Source of the DNA: Saccharopolyspora indica
GTDB lineage: Bacteria > Actinomycetota > Actinomycetes > Mycobacteriales > Pseudonocardiaceae
Reading direction: 5' to 3'
DNA length: 64,000 bases
NCBI RefSeq assembly: GCF_027853965.1
Contig: NZ_JAQGLB010000010.1
Span: 245,792 to 309,791 of the forward strand
A program made the position numbers and the translations under genes. The first letter of the stretch is position 1. Each line of letters opens with the position of its first letter. Below, one piece after another: positions 37,068 through 45,506 of the stretch. The notes beneath the pieces were generated by a model. It was not told the DNA's origin. It was given only the letters and a program-made list of their open reading frames with translations, and did not search any database.

Positions 37068-38426
37068 CCGACGGCGCACGGTGGGCGATTCGGCGCTGGT
37101 GGCCGCGGCCTGCCCGACCCGGTCGGCCACCGACGCCCGGTGGGTGCTCTCCGCGGGTTCCCGGACGGCCACCGCGGCGGCGATCGCCGTGGTGATCGGG
37201 ACCGCCGCGACCAGGCCGATGCTGCCCACCAGGGTCCGCACCACCTCCTGCGCCACGGCCTGCGAGGTCACGATCTCGCCGAAGCTCCGCCCGGACAGCG
37301 CGTAGGCCATCAGCATCGGCAGCGCAGCGCCCGCGTAGGCCAGGACCAGCGTGTTCACCGCTGAGGACACGTGGTCGCGGCCGATCTGCAGGCCGGAGGA
37401 GTACAGCTGCCGCCAGGTCAGCGCCGGGTTGGCCTTGCGCAGCTCCCACACCGCGCTGGTCTGGGTCACGGTGACGTCGTCGAGCACGCCCAGCGCGCCG
37501 ATCACCACACCGGCCAGCAGCAGCCCGCGCGCATCGATCGGCGCGCCGAGCAGGCCCATCAGGCTGGAGGTGTCCTCGTCCAGCCCGGTGAGGCTGGTGG
37601 CTGCTGCGAACAGCGAGCTCAGCGCCCCGATCAGCGCCAGGCTCAGCATGGTGCCCAGCACCGCGGTGGAGGTGCGCGCGGAGAAGCCGTGGGTGAGGTA
37701 GAGCGCGATGAACATGATCAGCCCGGCGCCGACGACGGCCACCAGCAGCGGATCCTCCCCGGCCAGCACGGCGGGCAGCACGAAGCCGACCAGCACCACC
37801 AAGCTCAACCCGAGCGCGACCAGCGCGGCCAGCCCCTGCCACCTGCCGAGCACGAGCACCGCTGCGGCGAACACCAGCGCCAGCACCAGCAGCGGCGTGC
37901 CGCGCTGGAAGTCGACGACCTGGTATGAGGACGGCTCCTGCGCGTCGGCCCCGGAGTAGCTGAGCACGACCTCGTCGCCGACGGCGAACCGCGGACTGCC
38001 CGGATCGGTGGGCACGACCTGCTCGATGTTCTCCCCGGGCCGCGGCCCGTCCTGCATCCGCACGTCGAGGATCACGCAGTCGTCCTGCCCCGGCGAGCCC
38101 TCGGAGCACGGCCCGGCGACGGCGGAGACGACCTCGCCGTTCACCGGGTGCTGCCCGAACCCGAGATCGGCACCGCTGCGCTGCTCGTGCCCGAACGGGT
38201 ACAGCACCAGCACGCCGATGATCGCGGCCAGCGCGAACGGCACGAGCGCGATGACCAGCACGCGCTTGACCTGCTTCGAAGCCGGATCAGCCGGCCCGTG
38301 GCCGTGGCCATGACCGTGACCGGTGGTGGGCGGCGCGGCGCTGGGCCGCGGCTCCGGACGGCGGTGGCGTGCGCGGCGGCCCCCACCGGGCGAGGGCGGC
38401 TCAGCAGCAGGAGGGCGCTCGGTCAC
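37050..38426 (-). CDS. YibE/F family membrane protein with His-rich N-terminus
   Basis: 458 residues from GTG 38426. A ~50-residue disordered, Pro/Arg-rich N-terminus ends in an alternating Gly-His tract (GHGHGHGHGP). Then comes one membrane helix, an extracytoplasmic domain (~residues 85-170) and a bundle of about seven helices with the YibE/F features LTHGFSARTSTAVLGT, GALGVLDDVTVTQTSAVWEL and SAVNTLVLAYAGAALP. The family is of unknown transport or signalling function. The His tract may bind metal. The stop lies within a bidirectional terminator. Confidence 0.9.
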   Translation of the reverse strand: MTERPPAAEPPSPGGGRRARHRRPEPRPSAAPPTTGHGHGHGHGPADPASKQVKRVLVIALVPFALAAIIGVLVLYPFGHEQRSGADLGFGQHPVNGEVVSAVAGPCSEGSPGQDDCVILDVRMQDGPRPGENIEQVVPTDPGSPRFAVGDEVVLSYSGADAQEPSSYQVVDFQRGTPLLVLALVFAAAVLVLGRWQGLAALVALGLSLVVLVGFVLPAVLAGEDPLLVAVVGAGLIMFIALYLTHGFSARTSTAVLGTMLSLALIGALSSLFAAATSLTGLDEDTSSLMGLLGAPIDARGLLLAGVVIGALGVLDDVTVTQTSAVWELRKANPALTWRQLYSSGLQIGRDHVSSAVNTLVLAYAGAALPMLMAYALSGRSFGEIVTSQAVAQEVVRTLVGSIGLVAAVPITTAIAAAVAVREPAESTHRASVADRVGQAAATSAESPTVRRRRRPGV

Positions 38427-38529
38427 CGGCCAATTATGCGGACTCCCCGAAAGGCCTCCCCGGCAGAGGCCCACCGGCGTCGTTGCGCGCACCGTCCGTG
38501 CCCGGACCACACGATCGGCGGGATCCCGG

Positions 38530-39258
38530 TCAGATCCGGCGCGCGTCCAGGCGGGTCTCGGCAGCGGTGCCGTCCGCGGCCCGTTCGACCCTGTAGGCAC
38601 CGGCGCCGTCGCGCTCGGAGAGGGCTTCGACCAGGTCGGTGCCGCGGTAGAGCAGTCCGGCACCGTCGTCGGTCGCGTGGCCGGGAGGCAGGGTGCCGTC
38701 GGCGATGAGGGAGTGGAACAGCGGTCGTCGCCCGGGCTCGCTGTCGTAGTGGACGCCGTTGGACCAGGGGAGCAGGCCGAGACCGTCGGTGACCGGCCGC
38801 AGCTCGGGGCCGAACGAGTCGGTGGTGCCACCGGCGTGCCAGCAGATCGAACCGGCCGACACGCCGGTGAGGACGACACCGGCCTGCCAGGCCGCGCGGA
38901 AAGCGGCGTCGAGCCCGTGCAGGCGCCACATGGCCAGCAACCCGGCGACGCTCCCGCCCCAGACCCACACGACGTCCTGGCCGAGCAGGTGCTCGTGCGG
39001 ATCGGCGACGTTCGGCATCGGGAACAGCGAGAGGTGGCTGGCCGTCCAGCCCTCCCGCCACGCGTTGTCGTAGAAGGTCGAGATCAGTCGGCCGTCGTCA
39101 CCGCAGGCCGTCCCGAGGAAGCAGACCCGCGGAGCCCGCCCGGTGACACCGGCGAGATCGACGGCGAACCGCGTCAGCGACCCGACTTCCCACTGCAGCC
39201 GCGCGGAGCGCCGGAAACCACCGGAGGTGGCGAGGATCGTCGGACCATCTGCGGGCAT
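38530..39258 (-). CDS. Peptidase E-like, type 1 glutamine amidotransferase fold (family S51)
   Basis: 242 residues. The nucleophile elbow is GVSAGSICW and a WGGSVAGLLAMW segment lies before it, as in peptidase E. This family cleaves Asp-X dipeptides or acts on related acyl substrates (cyanophycinase relatives). No signal peptide is seen, so it is cytoplasmic. It stands alone on the minus strand between YibE/F and a small CxxC protein. Confidence 0.88.
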   Translation of the reverse strand: MPADGPTILATSGGFRRSARLQWEVGSLTRFAVDLAGVTGRAPRVCFLGTACGDDGRLISTFYDNAWREGWTASHLSLFPMPNVADPHEHLLGQDVVWVWGGSVAGLLAMWRLHGLDAAFRAAWQAGVVLTGVSAGSICWHAGGTTDSFGPELRPVTDGLGLLPWSNGVHYDSEPGRRPLFHSLIADGTLPPGHATDDGAGLLYRGTDLVEALSERDGAGAYRVERAADGTAAETRLDARRI

Positions 39259-39345
39259 GCGCGGAGACTACCGGCCTGCGCCGGGCGGACGCGTTCACCG
39301 CTGATCGGCTGCGGGCGGGCTCGCCGGGCTGTGATGATCGTCTTC

Positions 39346-39606
39346 ATGGGTTTGTTCGAGAAGAAGCCGTTGCTCGCCACCGTGCTGGGACGTGCCTTTC
39401 GGTGCCTGGTGTGCGATCACGCCTGGTTCTGGACTCGAGAGGTCAAGCTCAACTCGACGGGTGCCGAGCTCGTCGGCCTGGCGTGGGCGAACACGTCCGC
39501 CCTGGGACTGGTCTGCGACGAGTGCGGGTACGTGCACGAGTTCGCCGGCCGCAACCGGCCCAAGCTGTGGAGCGAGAAGCAGGGCTACCCGGAGGGAACC
39601 AGGTGA
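39346..39606 (+). CDS. Small hypothetical protein with two CxxC motifs
   Basis: 86 residues from ATG 39346; in-frame GTG 39331 and ATG 39334 are alternatives. Two cysteine pairs, CLVC near residue 21 and CDEC in GLVCDECGYVHEF, look like a zinc-ribbon knuckle. The rest is unremarkable. Family unknown to me; a small zinc-binding protein is the best description. Confidence 0.65.
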   Translation: MGLFEKKPLLATVLGRAFRCLVCDHAWFWTREVKLNSTGAELVGLAWANTSALGLVCDECGYVHEFAGRNRPKLWSEKQGYPEGTR

Positions 39607-39668
39607 TCGCTCGGGGAGCGGGCCGGGCCACGATCGGCTGATGTGCGGGAACGCCGCTCGACAGGGTG

Positions 39669-39684
39669 TCGAAACTGTGTTCGA
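39669..39684 (+). promoter_or_regulatory. LexA SOS box upstream of the radical SAM gene
   Basis: TCGAAACTGTGTTCGA matches TCGAAC-N4-GTTCGA at 11 of 12 fixed positions and sits 8 nt before GTG 39693. The M. tuberculosis homologue Rv2578c is, to my knowledge, also in the LexA regulon. Confidence 0.8.
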
Positions 39685-39692
39685 ATTGGATC

Positions 39693-40760
39693 GTGCGATG
39701 GGAACGACAGCGAATCAGTTCGCCGGTGGCGGAGGCCGCGCTGCCGCTTGACCTGCCCGAACCGGTGCGGGGGAGCGGTCGCGGTGGTCTGCGGCTGCCG
39801 GATCCGGTGCCCATCGAGGCGGGCACCGAGGAGGCCTACGCGATCGAGGTGCAGGCGAAGTCGATCATCAACCGGGTGCCGGGCGAGTCCGGTGTGCCGT
39901 TCGGCTGGACGGTCAACCCGTACCGGGGGTGCGGCCACGCCTGCCGGTACTGCTTCGCGCGGCGGACCCACACCTACCTGGACCTCGACGCCGGGCACGA
40001 CTTCGACAGCAAGATCGTGGTCAAGGTCAACGCCGGAGCGCTGCTGCGCAAGGAGCTCGCCCACCCGCGCTGGGCGGGCGAGCCGATCGCGATGGGCACC
40101 AACACCGACCCCTACCAGCGGGCCGAGGGGCGCTACCGGTTGATGCCGGAGATCATCTCGGCGTTGCGCGACCGGGCCAACCCGTTCTCGATCCTGACCA
40201 AGGGCACGCTGATCCTGCGCGATGCCGATCTGATCGTGCAGGCCGCCGAGGTGGCGCCGGTGTCGGTGGCGGTCTCGATCGGTTCGGTGGACGAGCGGCT
40301 CTGGCGGGCCGTCGAGCCGGGTGCGCCGTCGCCGCGGCGGCGGTTGGACGTGGTGCGGCGGTTCGCCGATGCCGGGATCGGGTGCACCGTGCTGATGGCG
40401 CCGATCCTGCCCGGGCTCAGCGATGGTCCCGAGCAGATCGACGCCACGGTGCGGGAGCTGGTCGGCGCCGGGGCCGAGCGGGTCGTGCCCCTGCTGCTGC
40501 ACCTGCGGCCGGGGGCGCGGGAGTGGTTCCGCGGCTGGTTGCAGCGGGAGCACCCCGGGCTGGTGCCGCTGTACTCCCGGCTGTACGGCAACGGCTCGTA
40601 CCTGCCGAAGTCCTACCAGCGGGAGGTGCTGGCGCTGGTGGAGGAGGCCAAGCGGCGCCACGGGGTGCGGCCGCCGCGGTCACCGCAGTTCCGCGATGTC
40701 GCGGGCACCGCGGAGTCGGCCGCCGAGGTGGAGGAGGTGCGTCAGCTCAGCCTGCTGTGA
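39693..40760 (+). CDS. Rv2578c-family radical SAM protein (spore photoproduct lyase-like)
   Basis: 355 residues from GTG 39693 (VRWERQ, the family-typical opening). The [4Fe-4S] cluster motif CGHACRYC is in NPYRGCGHACRYCFARRTHTY, and MGTNTDPYQRAEGRYRLMP, ILTKGT and PVSVAVSIGS follow in the SAM barrel. The C-terminal part has SYLPKSYQREVL. The family is uncharacterised but is grouped with spore photoproduct lyase-like repair enzymes. An SOS box directly in front supports a DNA-damage role. The exact reaction is unknown. Confidence 0.92.
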   Translation: MRWERQRISSPVAEAALPLDLPEPVRGSGRGGLRLPDPVPIEAGTEEAYAIEVQAKSIINRVPGESGVPFGWTVNPYRGCGHACRYCFARRTHTYLDLDAGHDFDSKIVVKVNAGALLRKELAHPRWAGEPIAMGTNTDPYQRAEGRYRLMPEIISALRDRANPFSILTKGTLILRDADLIVQAAEVAPVSVAVSIGSVDERLWRAVEPGAPSPRRRLDVVRRFADAGIGCTVLMAPILPGLSDGPEQIDATVRELVGAGAERVVPLLLHLRPGAREWFRGWLQREHPGLVPLYSRLYGNGSYLPKSYQREVLALVEEAKRRHGVRPPRSPQFRDVAGTAESAAEVEEVRQLSLL

Positions 40761-40988
40761 GTGCCGCCGACTGCGCCGCAGCGGGATCGGCCGGTTAAAG
40801 CAGATGCACATCATTTTCGATTGGCGTTTGGCGCATTGCGCCGAGGGCGATTGCTTTTCGGTTTCGGAACTTGATCGCCGGTTTCCGGGTGGTTAAAAAA
40901 TCGGCGATCTTGCGCCGGATTCAACCGATGTTCGGAAGCGGTCGGATATTTAGTTACGCTGCGTATGTGACCGTTTTGTCGGGTCCAC

Positions 40989-42032
40989 CTATCGGGTGGT
41001 GGTGCGGGAGGACGAGCTGCACCCCAGCTGGTCCTCGGGCTGCCACCGGACGCCGAAAACGCCCATCCCGAAGTCCAGCGCCACCGCGTGGGTGCGGCCG
41101 AACCGGTCCACGGTCAGCGGTTTCGGGGGTTCCACCTCCTGCGTGGTGGAGTCGCCGACGTAGCTCTCGCAGCGGGTCGGCGGGTGCGCCGGGTCGAACT
41201 GCAACTCGGCCACGTACTGCCGCACCGGCAGCCGGAACAACCGGCAGAAGCTGTGCTCGACCTCGTTCGGGCCGGTCGGCGGGTCGATGATCTCGTACTC
41301 CAGCAGCAGCGTCTCGCCGCGGGCCAGCGCGCGGTCGAACAGCAGCTCGGCGACCACCAGGTCGCGGGCGTGATCGGTGAGCACCTGGCCGAGCCGGCAG
41401 GACCGGATGGGCCGGATGATCGGCGGGGTCTCCCCGGAGGAGGCGCCGTCGAACATGATCACCCAGCGGTCCACGCCGTTGGTCTCGGCCCGGACCAGCT
41501 TGCGGGTGCGGATCTTGCGCAGCTCACCGCGCTGGTCGACGTGCACCACGTCGTGGTGGCTGAGCCTGGCGAGCTTGCTGTCGTGGCTGGTGTCGATCTT
41601 GGTGAGCAGCTCGGCGGCCGACTCGTTCTCCGACCACAGCGCGCTCAGCGGCGGTGCCTCGGCGGGCGCCTGGCGGGTGCGGCCGCGCGGCCGCGGCGGG
41701 CCGAGCAGCGCGGACAGCGCGTTCTCCGGCACGCCCAGGACCTGTTCCAGCTGCTGGAGGGCGAGCAGGGAGTCCGGGCGCTCCGGGCGGCGCCTGCCGG
41801 ACTGCCAGTAACTCAGCGCGGTGATGCTGACCGGCGTGCCGCGGGCGCGCAGCCGGTGCTGGATGCGCTCCAGGCTGAGGCGGCTGGCTCGGATCGCGGT
41901 GCGCAGGGCGACTTCGAACGGCCCGGTGCGCAGCAGTTCGGCGAGTTCGGCCGACAGCGCGTTCGTCCCGGGTTGCGCGGTCCGGACGGTCGGTTGCGCG
42001 GTCGGGCGGGCCTCCGTTTTCGGGCCGATCAT
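40989..42032 (-). CDS. Hypothetical protein with N-terminal XRE-like helix-turn-helix
   Basis: 347 residues, start supported by GAGGAG 6 nt upstream of ATG 42032. The N-terminal domain (~35-110: RLSLERIQHRLRARGTPVSI, YWQSGRRRPERPDS, LEQVLGVPENAL) is a helix-turn-helix DNA-binding module. The C-terminal ~200 residues are beta-rich (RKIRTRKLVRAETNGVDRWV, LLLEYEIIDPP, RQYVAELQFDP) without a domain I recognise. It resembles actinomycete-specific regulators with an unknown sensor. AT-richer flanks on both sides and its absence from the mycobacterial order suggest acquisition. A nested dyad upstream may be its own operator. Confidence 0.8.
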   Translation of the reverse strand: MIGPKTEARPTAQPTVRTAQPGTNALSAELAELLRTGPFEVALRTAIRASRLSLERIQHRLRARGTPVSITALSYWQSGRRRPERPDSLLALQQLEQVLGVPENALSALLGPPRPRGRTRQAPAEAPPLSALWSENESAAELLTKIDTSHDSKLARLSHHDVVHVDQRGELRKIRTRKLVRAETNGVDRWVIMFDGASSGETPPIIRPIRSCRLGQVLTDHARDLVVAELLFDRALARGETLLLEYEIIDPPTGPNEVEHSFCRLFRLPVRQYVAELQFDPAHPPTRCESYVGDSTTQEVEPPKPLTVDRFGRTHAVALDFGMGVFGVRWQPEDQLGCSSSSRTTTR

Positions 42033-42533
42033 CGTTACTCCTCGTGTCCGCCGAATCCGAACTTACGCTAATCAGTGGATCTGTGATCCGCAACGACCGA
42101 GTTCCGGTTGGCATCTCCAACTAAAGTCGGAACAGGGCTGGCTTAAGGTGGTATTCAAGTCCTCCGTGCTTCGCGGTCGCCGAACAATGCCGGCCCCGAT
42201 CGTCGATCGTGCTTCGAATCAAGTGAATTGTGACGCACGCGGCTCGAAATTGGTATCGACCATTTGGTGTCGCTGCGGCGAACGGGCGAACGCGACGAAC
42301 CGCACCCCGGTCCGCGGTCGCCGGCAGTGATCGGCGGGCGGGGCCGGTGACGCTGCGCTGCGGTGGATCGACGCGCGGCACCTGCCGGGCGTGCACCGGG
42401 GCTCGTTGGCTAGCCTTGAAGGCCTGCGTCCTGCCTGCTGAGCCCGCATGCGCTGCGGCCCGGCAGCGCTGGCGACACCGAAGCAATGCCGTCGAAACGC
42501 TGCAACAGCGGAAGAAGGAGCTCAGTACCCGTG
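42033..42533. other. Divergent intergenic region before aspS
   Basis: 501 nt between the HTH gene and aspS with no supportable gene; base composition is less GC-rich than its surroundings. A nested inverted repeat lies at 42101-42133 (GTTCCG-GTTGG...CCAAC...CGGAAC). The aspS promoter is not obvious. A T-box was looked for and not found. Confidence 0.45.
42101..42133. promoter_or_regulatory. Nested inverted repeat upstream of the HTH gene
   Basis: Outer 6-bp arms GTTCCG (42101-42106) and CGGAAC (42128-42133) enclose inner arms GTTGG (42107-42111) and CCAAC (42117-42121). It lies 69-101 nt before the HTH gene start, a normal distance for an autoregulatory site. Confidence 0.35.
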
Positions 42534-44351
42534 ATGCGCACGCACGAGACCGGATCGCTGCGCGCCGGTCATGCCGGGCAGACCGTCACCCTCGCCGGGT
42601 GGGTGGCGCGCCGTCGCGATCACGGCGGGGTCATCTTCATCGATCTGCGCGACGCTTCGGGCGTCGCCCAGGTCGTCTTCCGCGAGGGCGAGATGGCCGA
42701 GCGGGCCCACCGGCTGCGCTCCGAGTTCTGCGTGCAGGTCACCGGTGAGGTGACCCGCCGCCCGGAGGGCAACGAGAACTCGGAGATCCCGACCGGCGAG
42801 ATCGAGGTGACCGCCACCGAGCTGGTGGTGCTCTCCGAGTCCGCGCCGCTGCCGTTCCCGCTGGACGAGCACCTGGAGGTCGGCGAGGAGGTGCGGCTCA
42901 AGCACCGCTACCTGGACCTGCGCCGCGCCGAGCCGGCCAAGGCCATGCGGATGCGCAGCGAGATCAACCGCATCGCGCGCGAGGTCCTGCACGACCGCGA
43001 CTTCGTCGAGGTCGAGACGCCGACCATGACCCGTTCGACGCCGGAGGGCGCGCGGGACTTCCTGATCCCGGCCCGGCTGCAGCCCGGCAACTGGTACGCG
43101 CTGCCGCAGTCGCCGCAGCTGTTCAAGCAGCTGCTGATGGTCGGCGGGCTGGAGCGCTACTACCAGATCGCGCGCTGCTACCGGGACGAGGACTTCCGCG
43201 CCGACCGGCAGCCGGAGTTCACCCAGCTCGACATCGAGATGAGCTTCGTCGAGCAGGACGACGTCATCGAGCTCGGCGAGGCGATCGTGGCCGCGCTGTG
43301 GGGCAAGGTGGCCGGCCACGAGATCCCGCGCCCGTTCCCGCGGATGACCTACGCCGAGGCGATGGCCAAGTACGGCTCGGACAAGCCGGACCTGCGCTTC
43401 GGCCTCGAGCTCACCGAGATGACCGAGTACTTCAAGGACACCCCGTTCCGGGTGTTCAAGGCCCCTTACGTCGGTGCCGTGGTGATGCCGGGCGGTGCGA
43501 GCCAGCCGCGGCGGCAGCTCGACGCCTGGCAGGAGTGGGCCAAGCAGCGCGGGCACAAGGGCCTGGCCTACGTGCTCGTCGGCGAGGACGGCGCGCTGTC
43601 CGGCCCGGTGGCCAAGAACCTCTCCGAGAGCGAGCGCGAAGGCCTGGCCAAGACCGTCGGCGCCAACCCGGGCGACTGCGTGTTCTTCGCCGCCGGTCCG
43701 CGCTCGGCGGCCCGCGGCCTGCTCGGCGCGGCCCGGCTGGAGATCGGTGAGCGCTGCGGCCTGATCGACCACGACGCCTGGTCGTTCGTGTGGGTCGTCG
43801 ACGCCCCGATGTTCGAGCCGGTGGACGAGAGCGACGACGTGGCGGTCGGCAGCGGCCGCTGGACTGCGGTGCACCACCCGTTCACCTCGCCGAACGCCGA
43901 CTGGGTGGACAACTTCGAGCAGGACCCGGCCAACGCGCTGGCCTGGGCCTACGACATCGTCTGCAACGGCAACGAGATCGGCGGCGGCTCGATCCGTATC
44001 CACCGCTCCGACGTCCAGGAGCGGGTGTTCGAGCTGCTGGGCATCTCCCAGGAGCAGGCGCAGGACAAGTTCGGCTTCCTGCTCGACGCGTTCAAGTTCG
44101 GCCCGCCGCCGCACGGCGGCATCGCCTTCGGCTGGGACCGGATCTGCATGCTGCTGGCCGGGGCGAACTCGCTGCGCGACGTCATCGCGTTCCCGAAGAG
44201 CGGCGGCGGGTTCGACCCGCTGACCTCGGCGCCGTCCCCGATCACCATCGAGCAGCGCAAGGAAGCGGGCATCGACGCCAAGCCGGCCGCCAAGGTCGGC
44301 GACGAGAGCATCTCGGTGTTCCCGCCCGGCATCGTGGAGAAGCAGGGCTGA
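42534..44351 (+). CDS. aspS: Aspartyl-tRNA synthetase
   Basis: 605 residues from ATG 42534 (GTG 42531 is equally possible; AAGGAG lies just upstream). An N-terminal OB-fold anticodon domain ([19 protein letters not shown]) is followed by the class II core: motif 2 [20 protein letters not shown], the bacterial GAD insert (~residues 290-420) and motif 3 [14 protein letters not shown]. It charges tRNA-Asp; actinobacteria often use a non-discriminating form that also charges tRNA-Asn, but this cannot be decided here. Confidence 0.98.
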   Translation: MRTHETGSLRAGHAGQTVTLAGWVARRRDHGGVIFIDLRDASGVAQVVFREGEMAERAHRLRSEFCVQVTGEVTRRPEGNENSEIPTGEIEVTATELVVLSESAPLPFPLDEHLEVGEEVRLKHRYLDLRRAEPAKAMRMRSEINRIAREVLHDRDFVEVETPTMTRSTPEGARDFLIPARLQPGNWYALPQSPQLFKQLLMVGGLERYYQIARCYRDEDFRADRQPEFTQLDIEMSFVEQDDVIELGEAIVAALWGKVAGHEIPRPFPRMTYAEAMAKYGSDKPDLRFGLELTEMTEYFKDTPFRVFKAPYVGAVVMPGGASQPRRQLDAWQEWAKQRGHKGLAYVLVGEDGALSGPVAKNLSESEREGLAKTVGANPGDCVFFAAGPRSAARGLLGAARLEIGERCGLIDHDAWSFVWVVDAPMFEPVDESDDVAVGSGRWTAVHHPFTSPNADWVDNFEQDPANALAWAYDIVCNGNEIGGGSIRIHRSDVQERVFELLGISQEQAQDKFGFLLDAFKFGPPPHGGIAFGWDRICMLLAGANSLRDVIAFPKSGGGFDPLTSAPSPITIEQRKEAGIDAKPAAKVGDESISVFPPGIVEKQG

Positions 44352-44364
44352 CCGGCGGCGCGGC

Positions 44365-45306
44365 GTGCTGCACCTGCGGGTGATCTGCCCGGCCGAGTAC
44401 ACCGAACGGGTGCTGGCCGGGATTCAGCAGCACCCGGGTGCGGCGCACGTCGTGCTGGTGCGCGGCGGTGCGCTCGAACCGGTGGGCGACCTGATCGAGG
44501 TCGACCTGGCACGGGAGGCCGCCGACGACGTGCTGGCCGCGATCCGGGCCTCGGAGCTGACCGAGGTCGGAGCGGTGACCATCACCGATGCGGGCACCAC
44601 GATGTCGGCGCGCGCGGAGCGGGCCGAGGCCGCCGCGCCCGGTGACGCCGACGACGCGGTGGTGTGGGACGAGCTGATCGCCCGCACCGGCGAGGAGTCC
44701 CGGCTCACCGGCACGTTCCTGGCGTTCCTGTGCCTGGCCTGCGTGCTCGCCGCGGTCGGGGTGGTCACCGACTCGCCGGTGACGATCGTCGGCGCGATGG
44801 TGGTCGGGCCCGAGTTCGGGCCGCTGGCCGCCATCGCGGTCGGGCTGGTGGCGCGGCGCTGGCTGCTGGTCCGGCGGGCCGCGCTGGCGCTGGCCGTCGG
44901 GTTCCCGGTGGCCATGCTGGTCACCGCGGCCGCCGCGTTCGGCGGTGAGTGGACCGGGCTGATCAGCAGCACCTCGCTGCCCGCGGACAGCGAGGTGTCG
45001 TTCGTCTACCAGGTCGGCTGGGCGTCGCTGGTCGTGTCGTTGCTGGCCGGGGCGGCCGGGATGCTCTCGATGACCTCGGCGAAGTCGGCCGTGCTGGTCG
45101 GCGTGTTCATCTCGGTCACGACGGTGCCCGCCGCCGGGTACGCGGTGGTGGCGGCGACGCTGGGCGACTGGGTGCAGTGCGCCAGTTCGATCGCCCAGCT
45201 CGCGGTGAACCTGACCGGCATCGTGGTGGCCGCGACGGCGGTGCTCCTGCTGCGGGCCAAGCGGGCGCGCCCGGGCGAGGGCGTGCCCACCCGGGAAATG
45301 CTGTAA
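44365..45306 (+). CDS. DUF389 family membrane protein
   Basis: 313 residues from GTG 44365, 13 nt after aspS. An N-terminal soluble ACT-like region (~1-85) precedes about six membrane helices, with the DUF389 hallmark SPVTIVGAMVVGPEFGPLAAI. Function unknown; short spacing suggests co-transcription with aspS. A 7-bp-arm hairpin at 45324-45346 may end the unit. Confidence 0.9.
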   Translation: MLHLRVICPAEYTERVLAGIQQHPGAAHVVLVRGGALEPVGDLIEVDLAREAADDVLAAIRASELTEVGAVTITDAGTTMSARAERAEAAAPGDADDAVVWDELIARTGEESRLTGTFLAFLCLACVLAAVGVVTDSPVTIVGAMVVGPEFGPLAAIAVGLVARRWLLVRRAALALAVGFPVAMLVTAAAAFGGEWTGLISSTSLPADSEVSFVYQVGWASLVVSLLAGAAGMLSMTSAKSAVLVGVFISVTTVPAAGYAVVAATLGDWVQCASSIAQLAVNLTGIVVAATAVLLLRAKRARPGEGVPTREML

Positions 45307-45323
45307 CCGAGACCTGTGCAACC

Positions 45324-45346
45324 TGGACGGCTCGCAGCTCCGTCCA
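45324..45346 (+). terminator. Weak hairpin after the DUF389 gene
   Basis: Arms TGGACGG / CCGTCCA (7 bp) with a 9-nt loop lie 17 nt after the DUF389 stop. It is short and lacks a U-tract, so its strength is doubtful. Confidence 0.35.
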
Positions 45347-45435
45347 AGTCGAGGGGTAGTGCGCACGGGGCCGATCGGCCGCCGCGGGAGTGGCGGACGG
45401 CTGTCCACCGGCGAACACGCTGCGATTACGACTGC

Positions 45436-45463
45436 TGACCGGTTGTGTGTCACTTGACCGGTT
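45436..45463 (+). promoter_or_regulatory. Direct repeat upstream of the kinase-fold gene
   Basis: TGACCGGTT occurs at 45436-45444 and again at 45455-45463, a 19-bp period (about two helical turns), 44-71 nt before ATG 45507. Such spacing is typical of activator or repressor direct-repeat sites. Confidence 0.4.
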
Positions 45464-45506
45464 ATGGCAGCTCGGGTTCATGTTGTGGGGGTAGTGTCTG
45501 GAGACG

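Noticed and set aside
42033..42533. T-box or other riboswitch before aspS
   Set aside because: No T-box sequence or specifier-like stem was seen; only a short nested dyad nearer the HTH gene.
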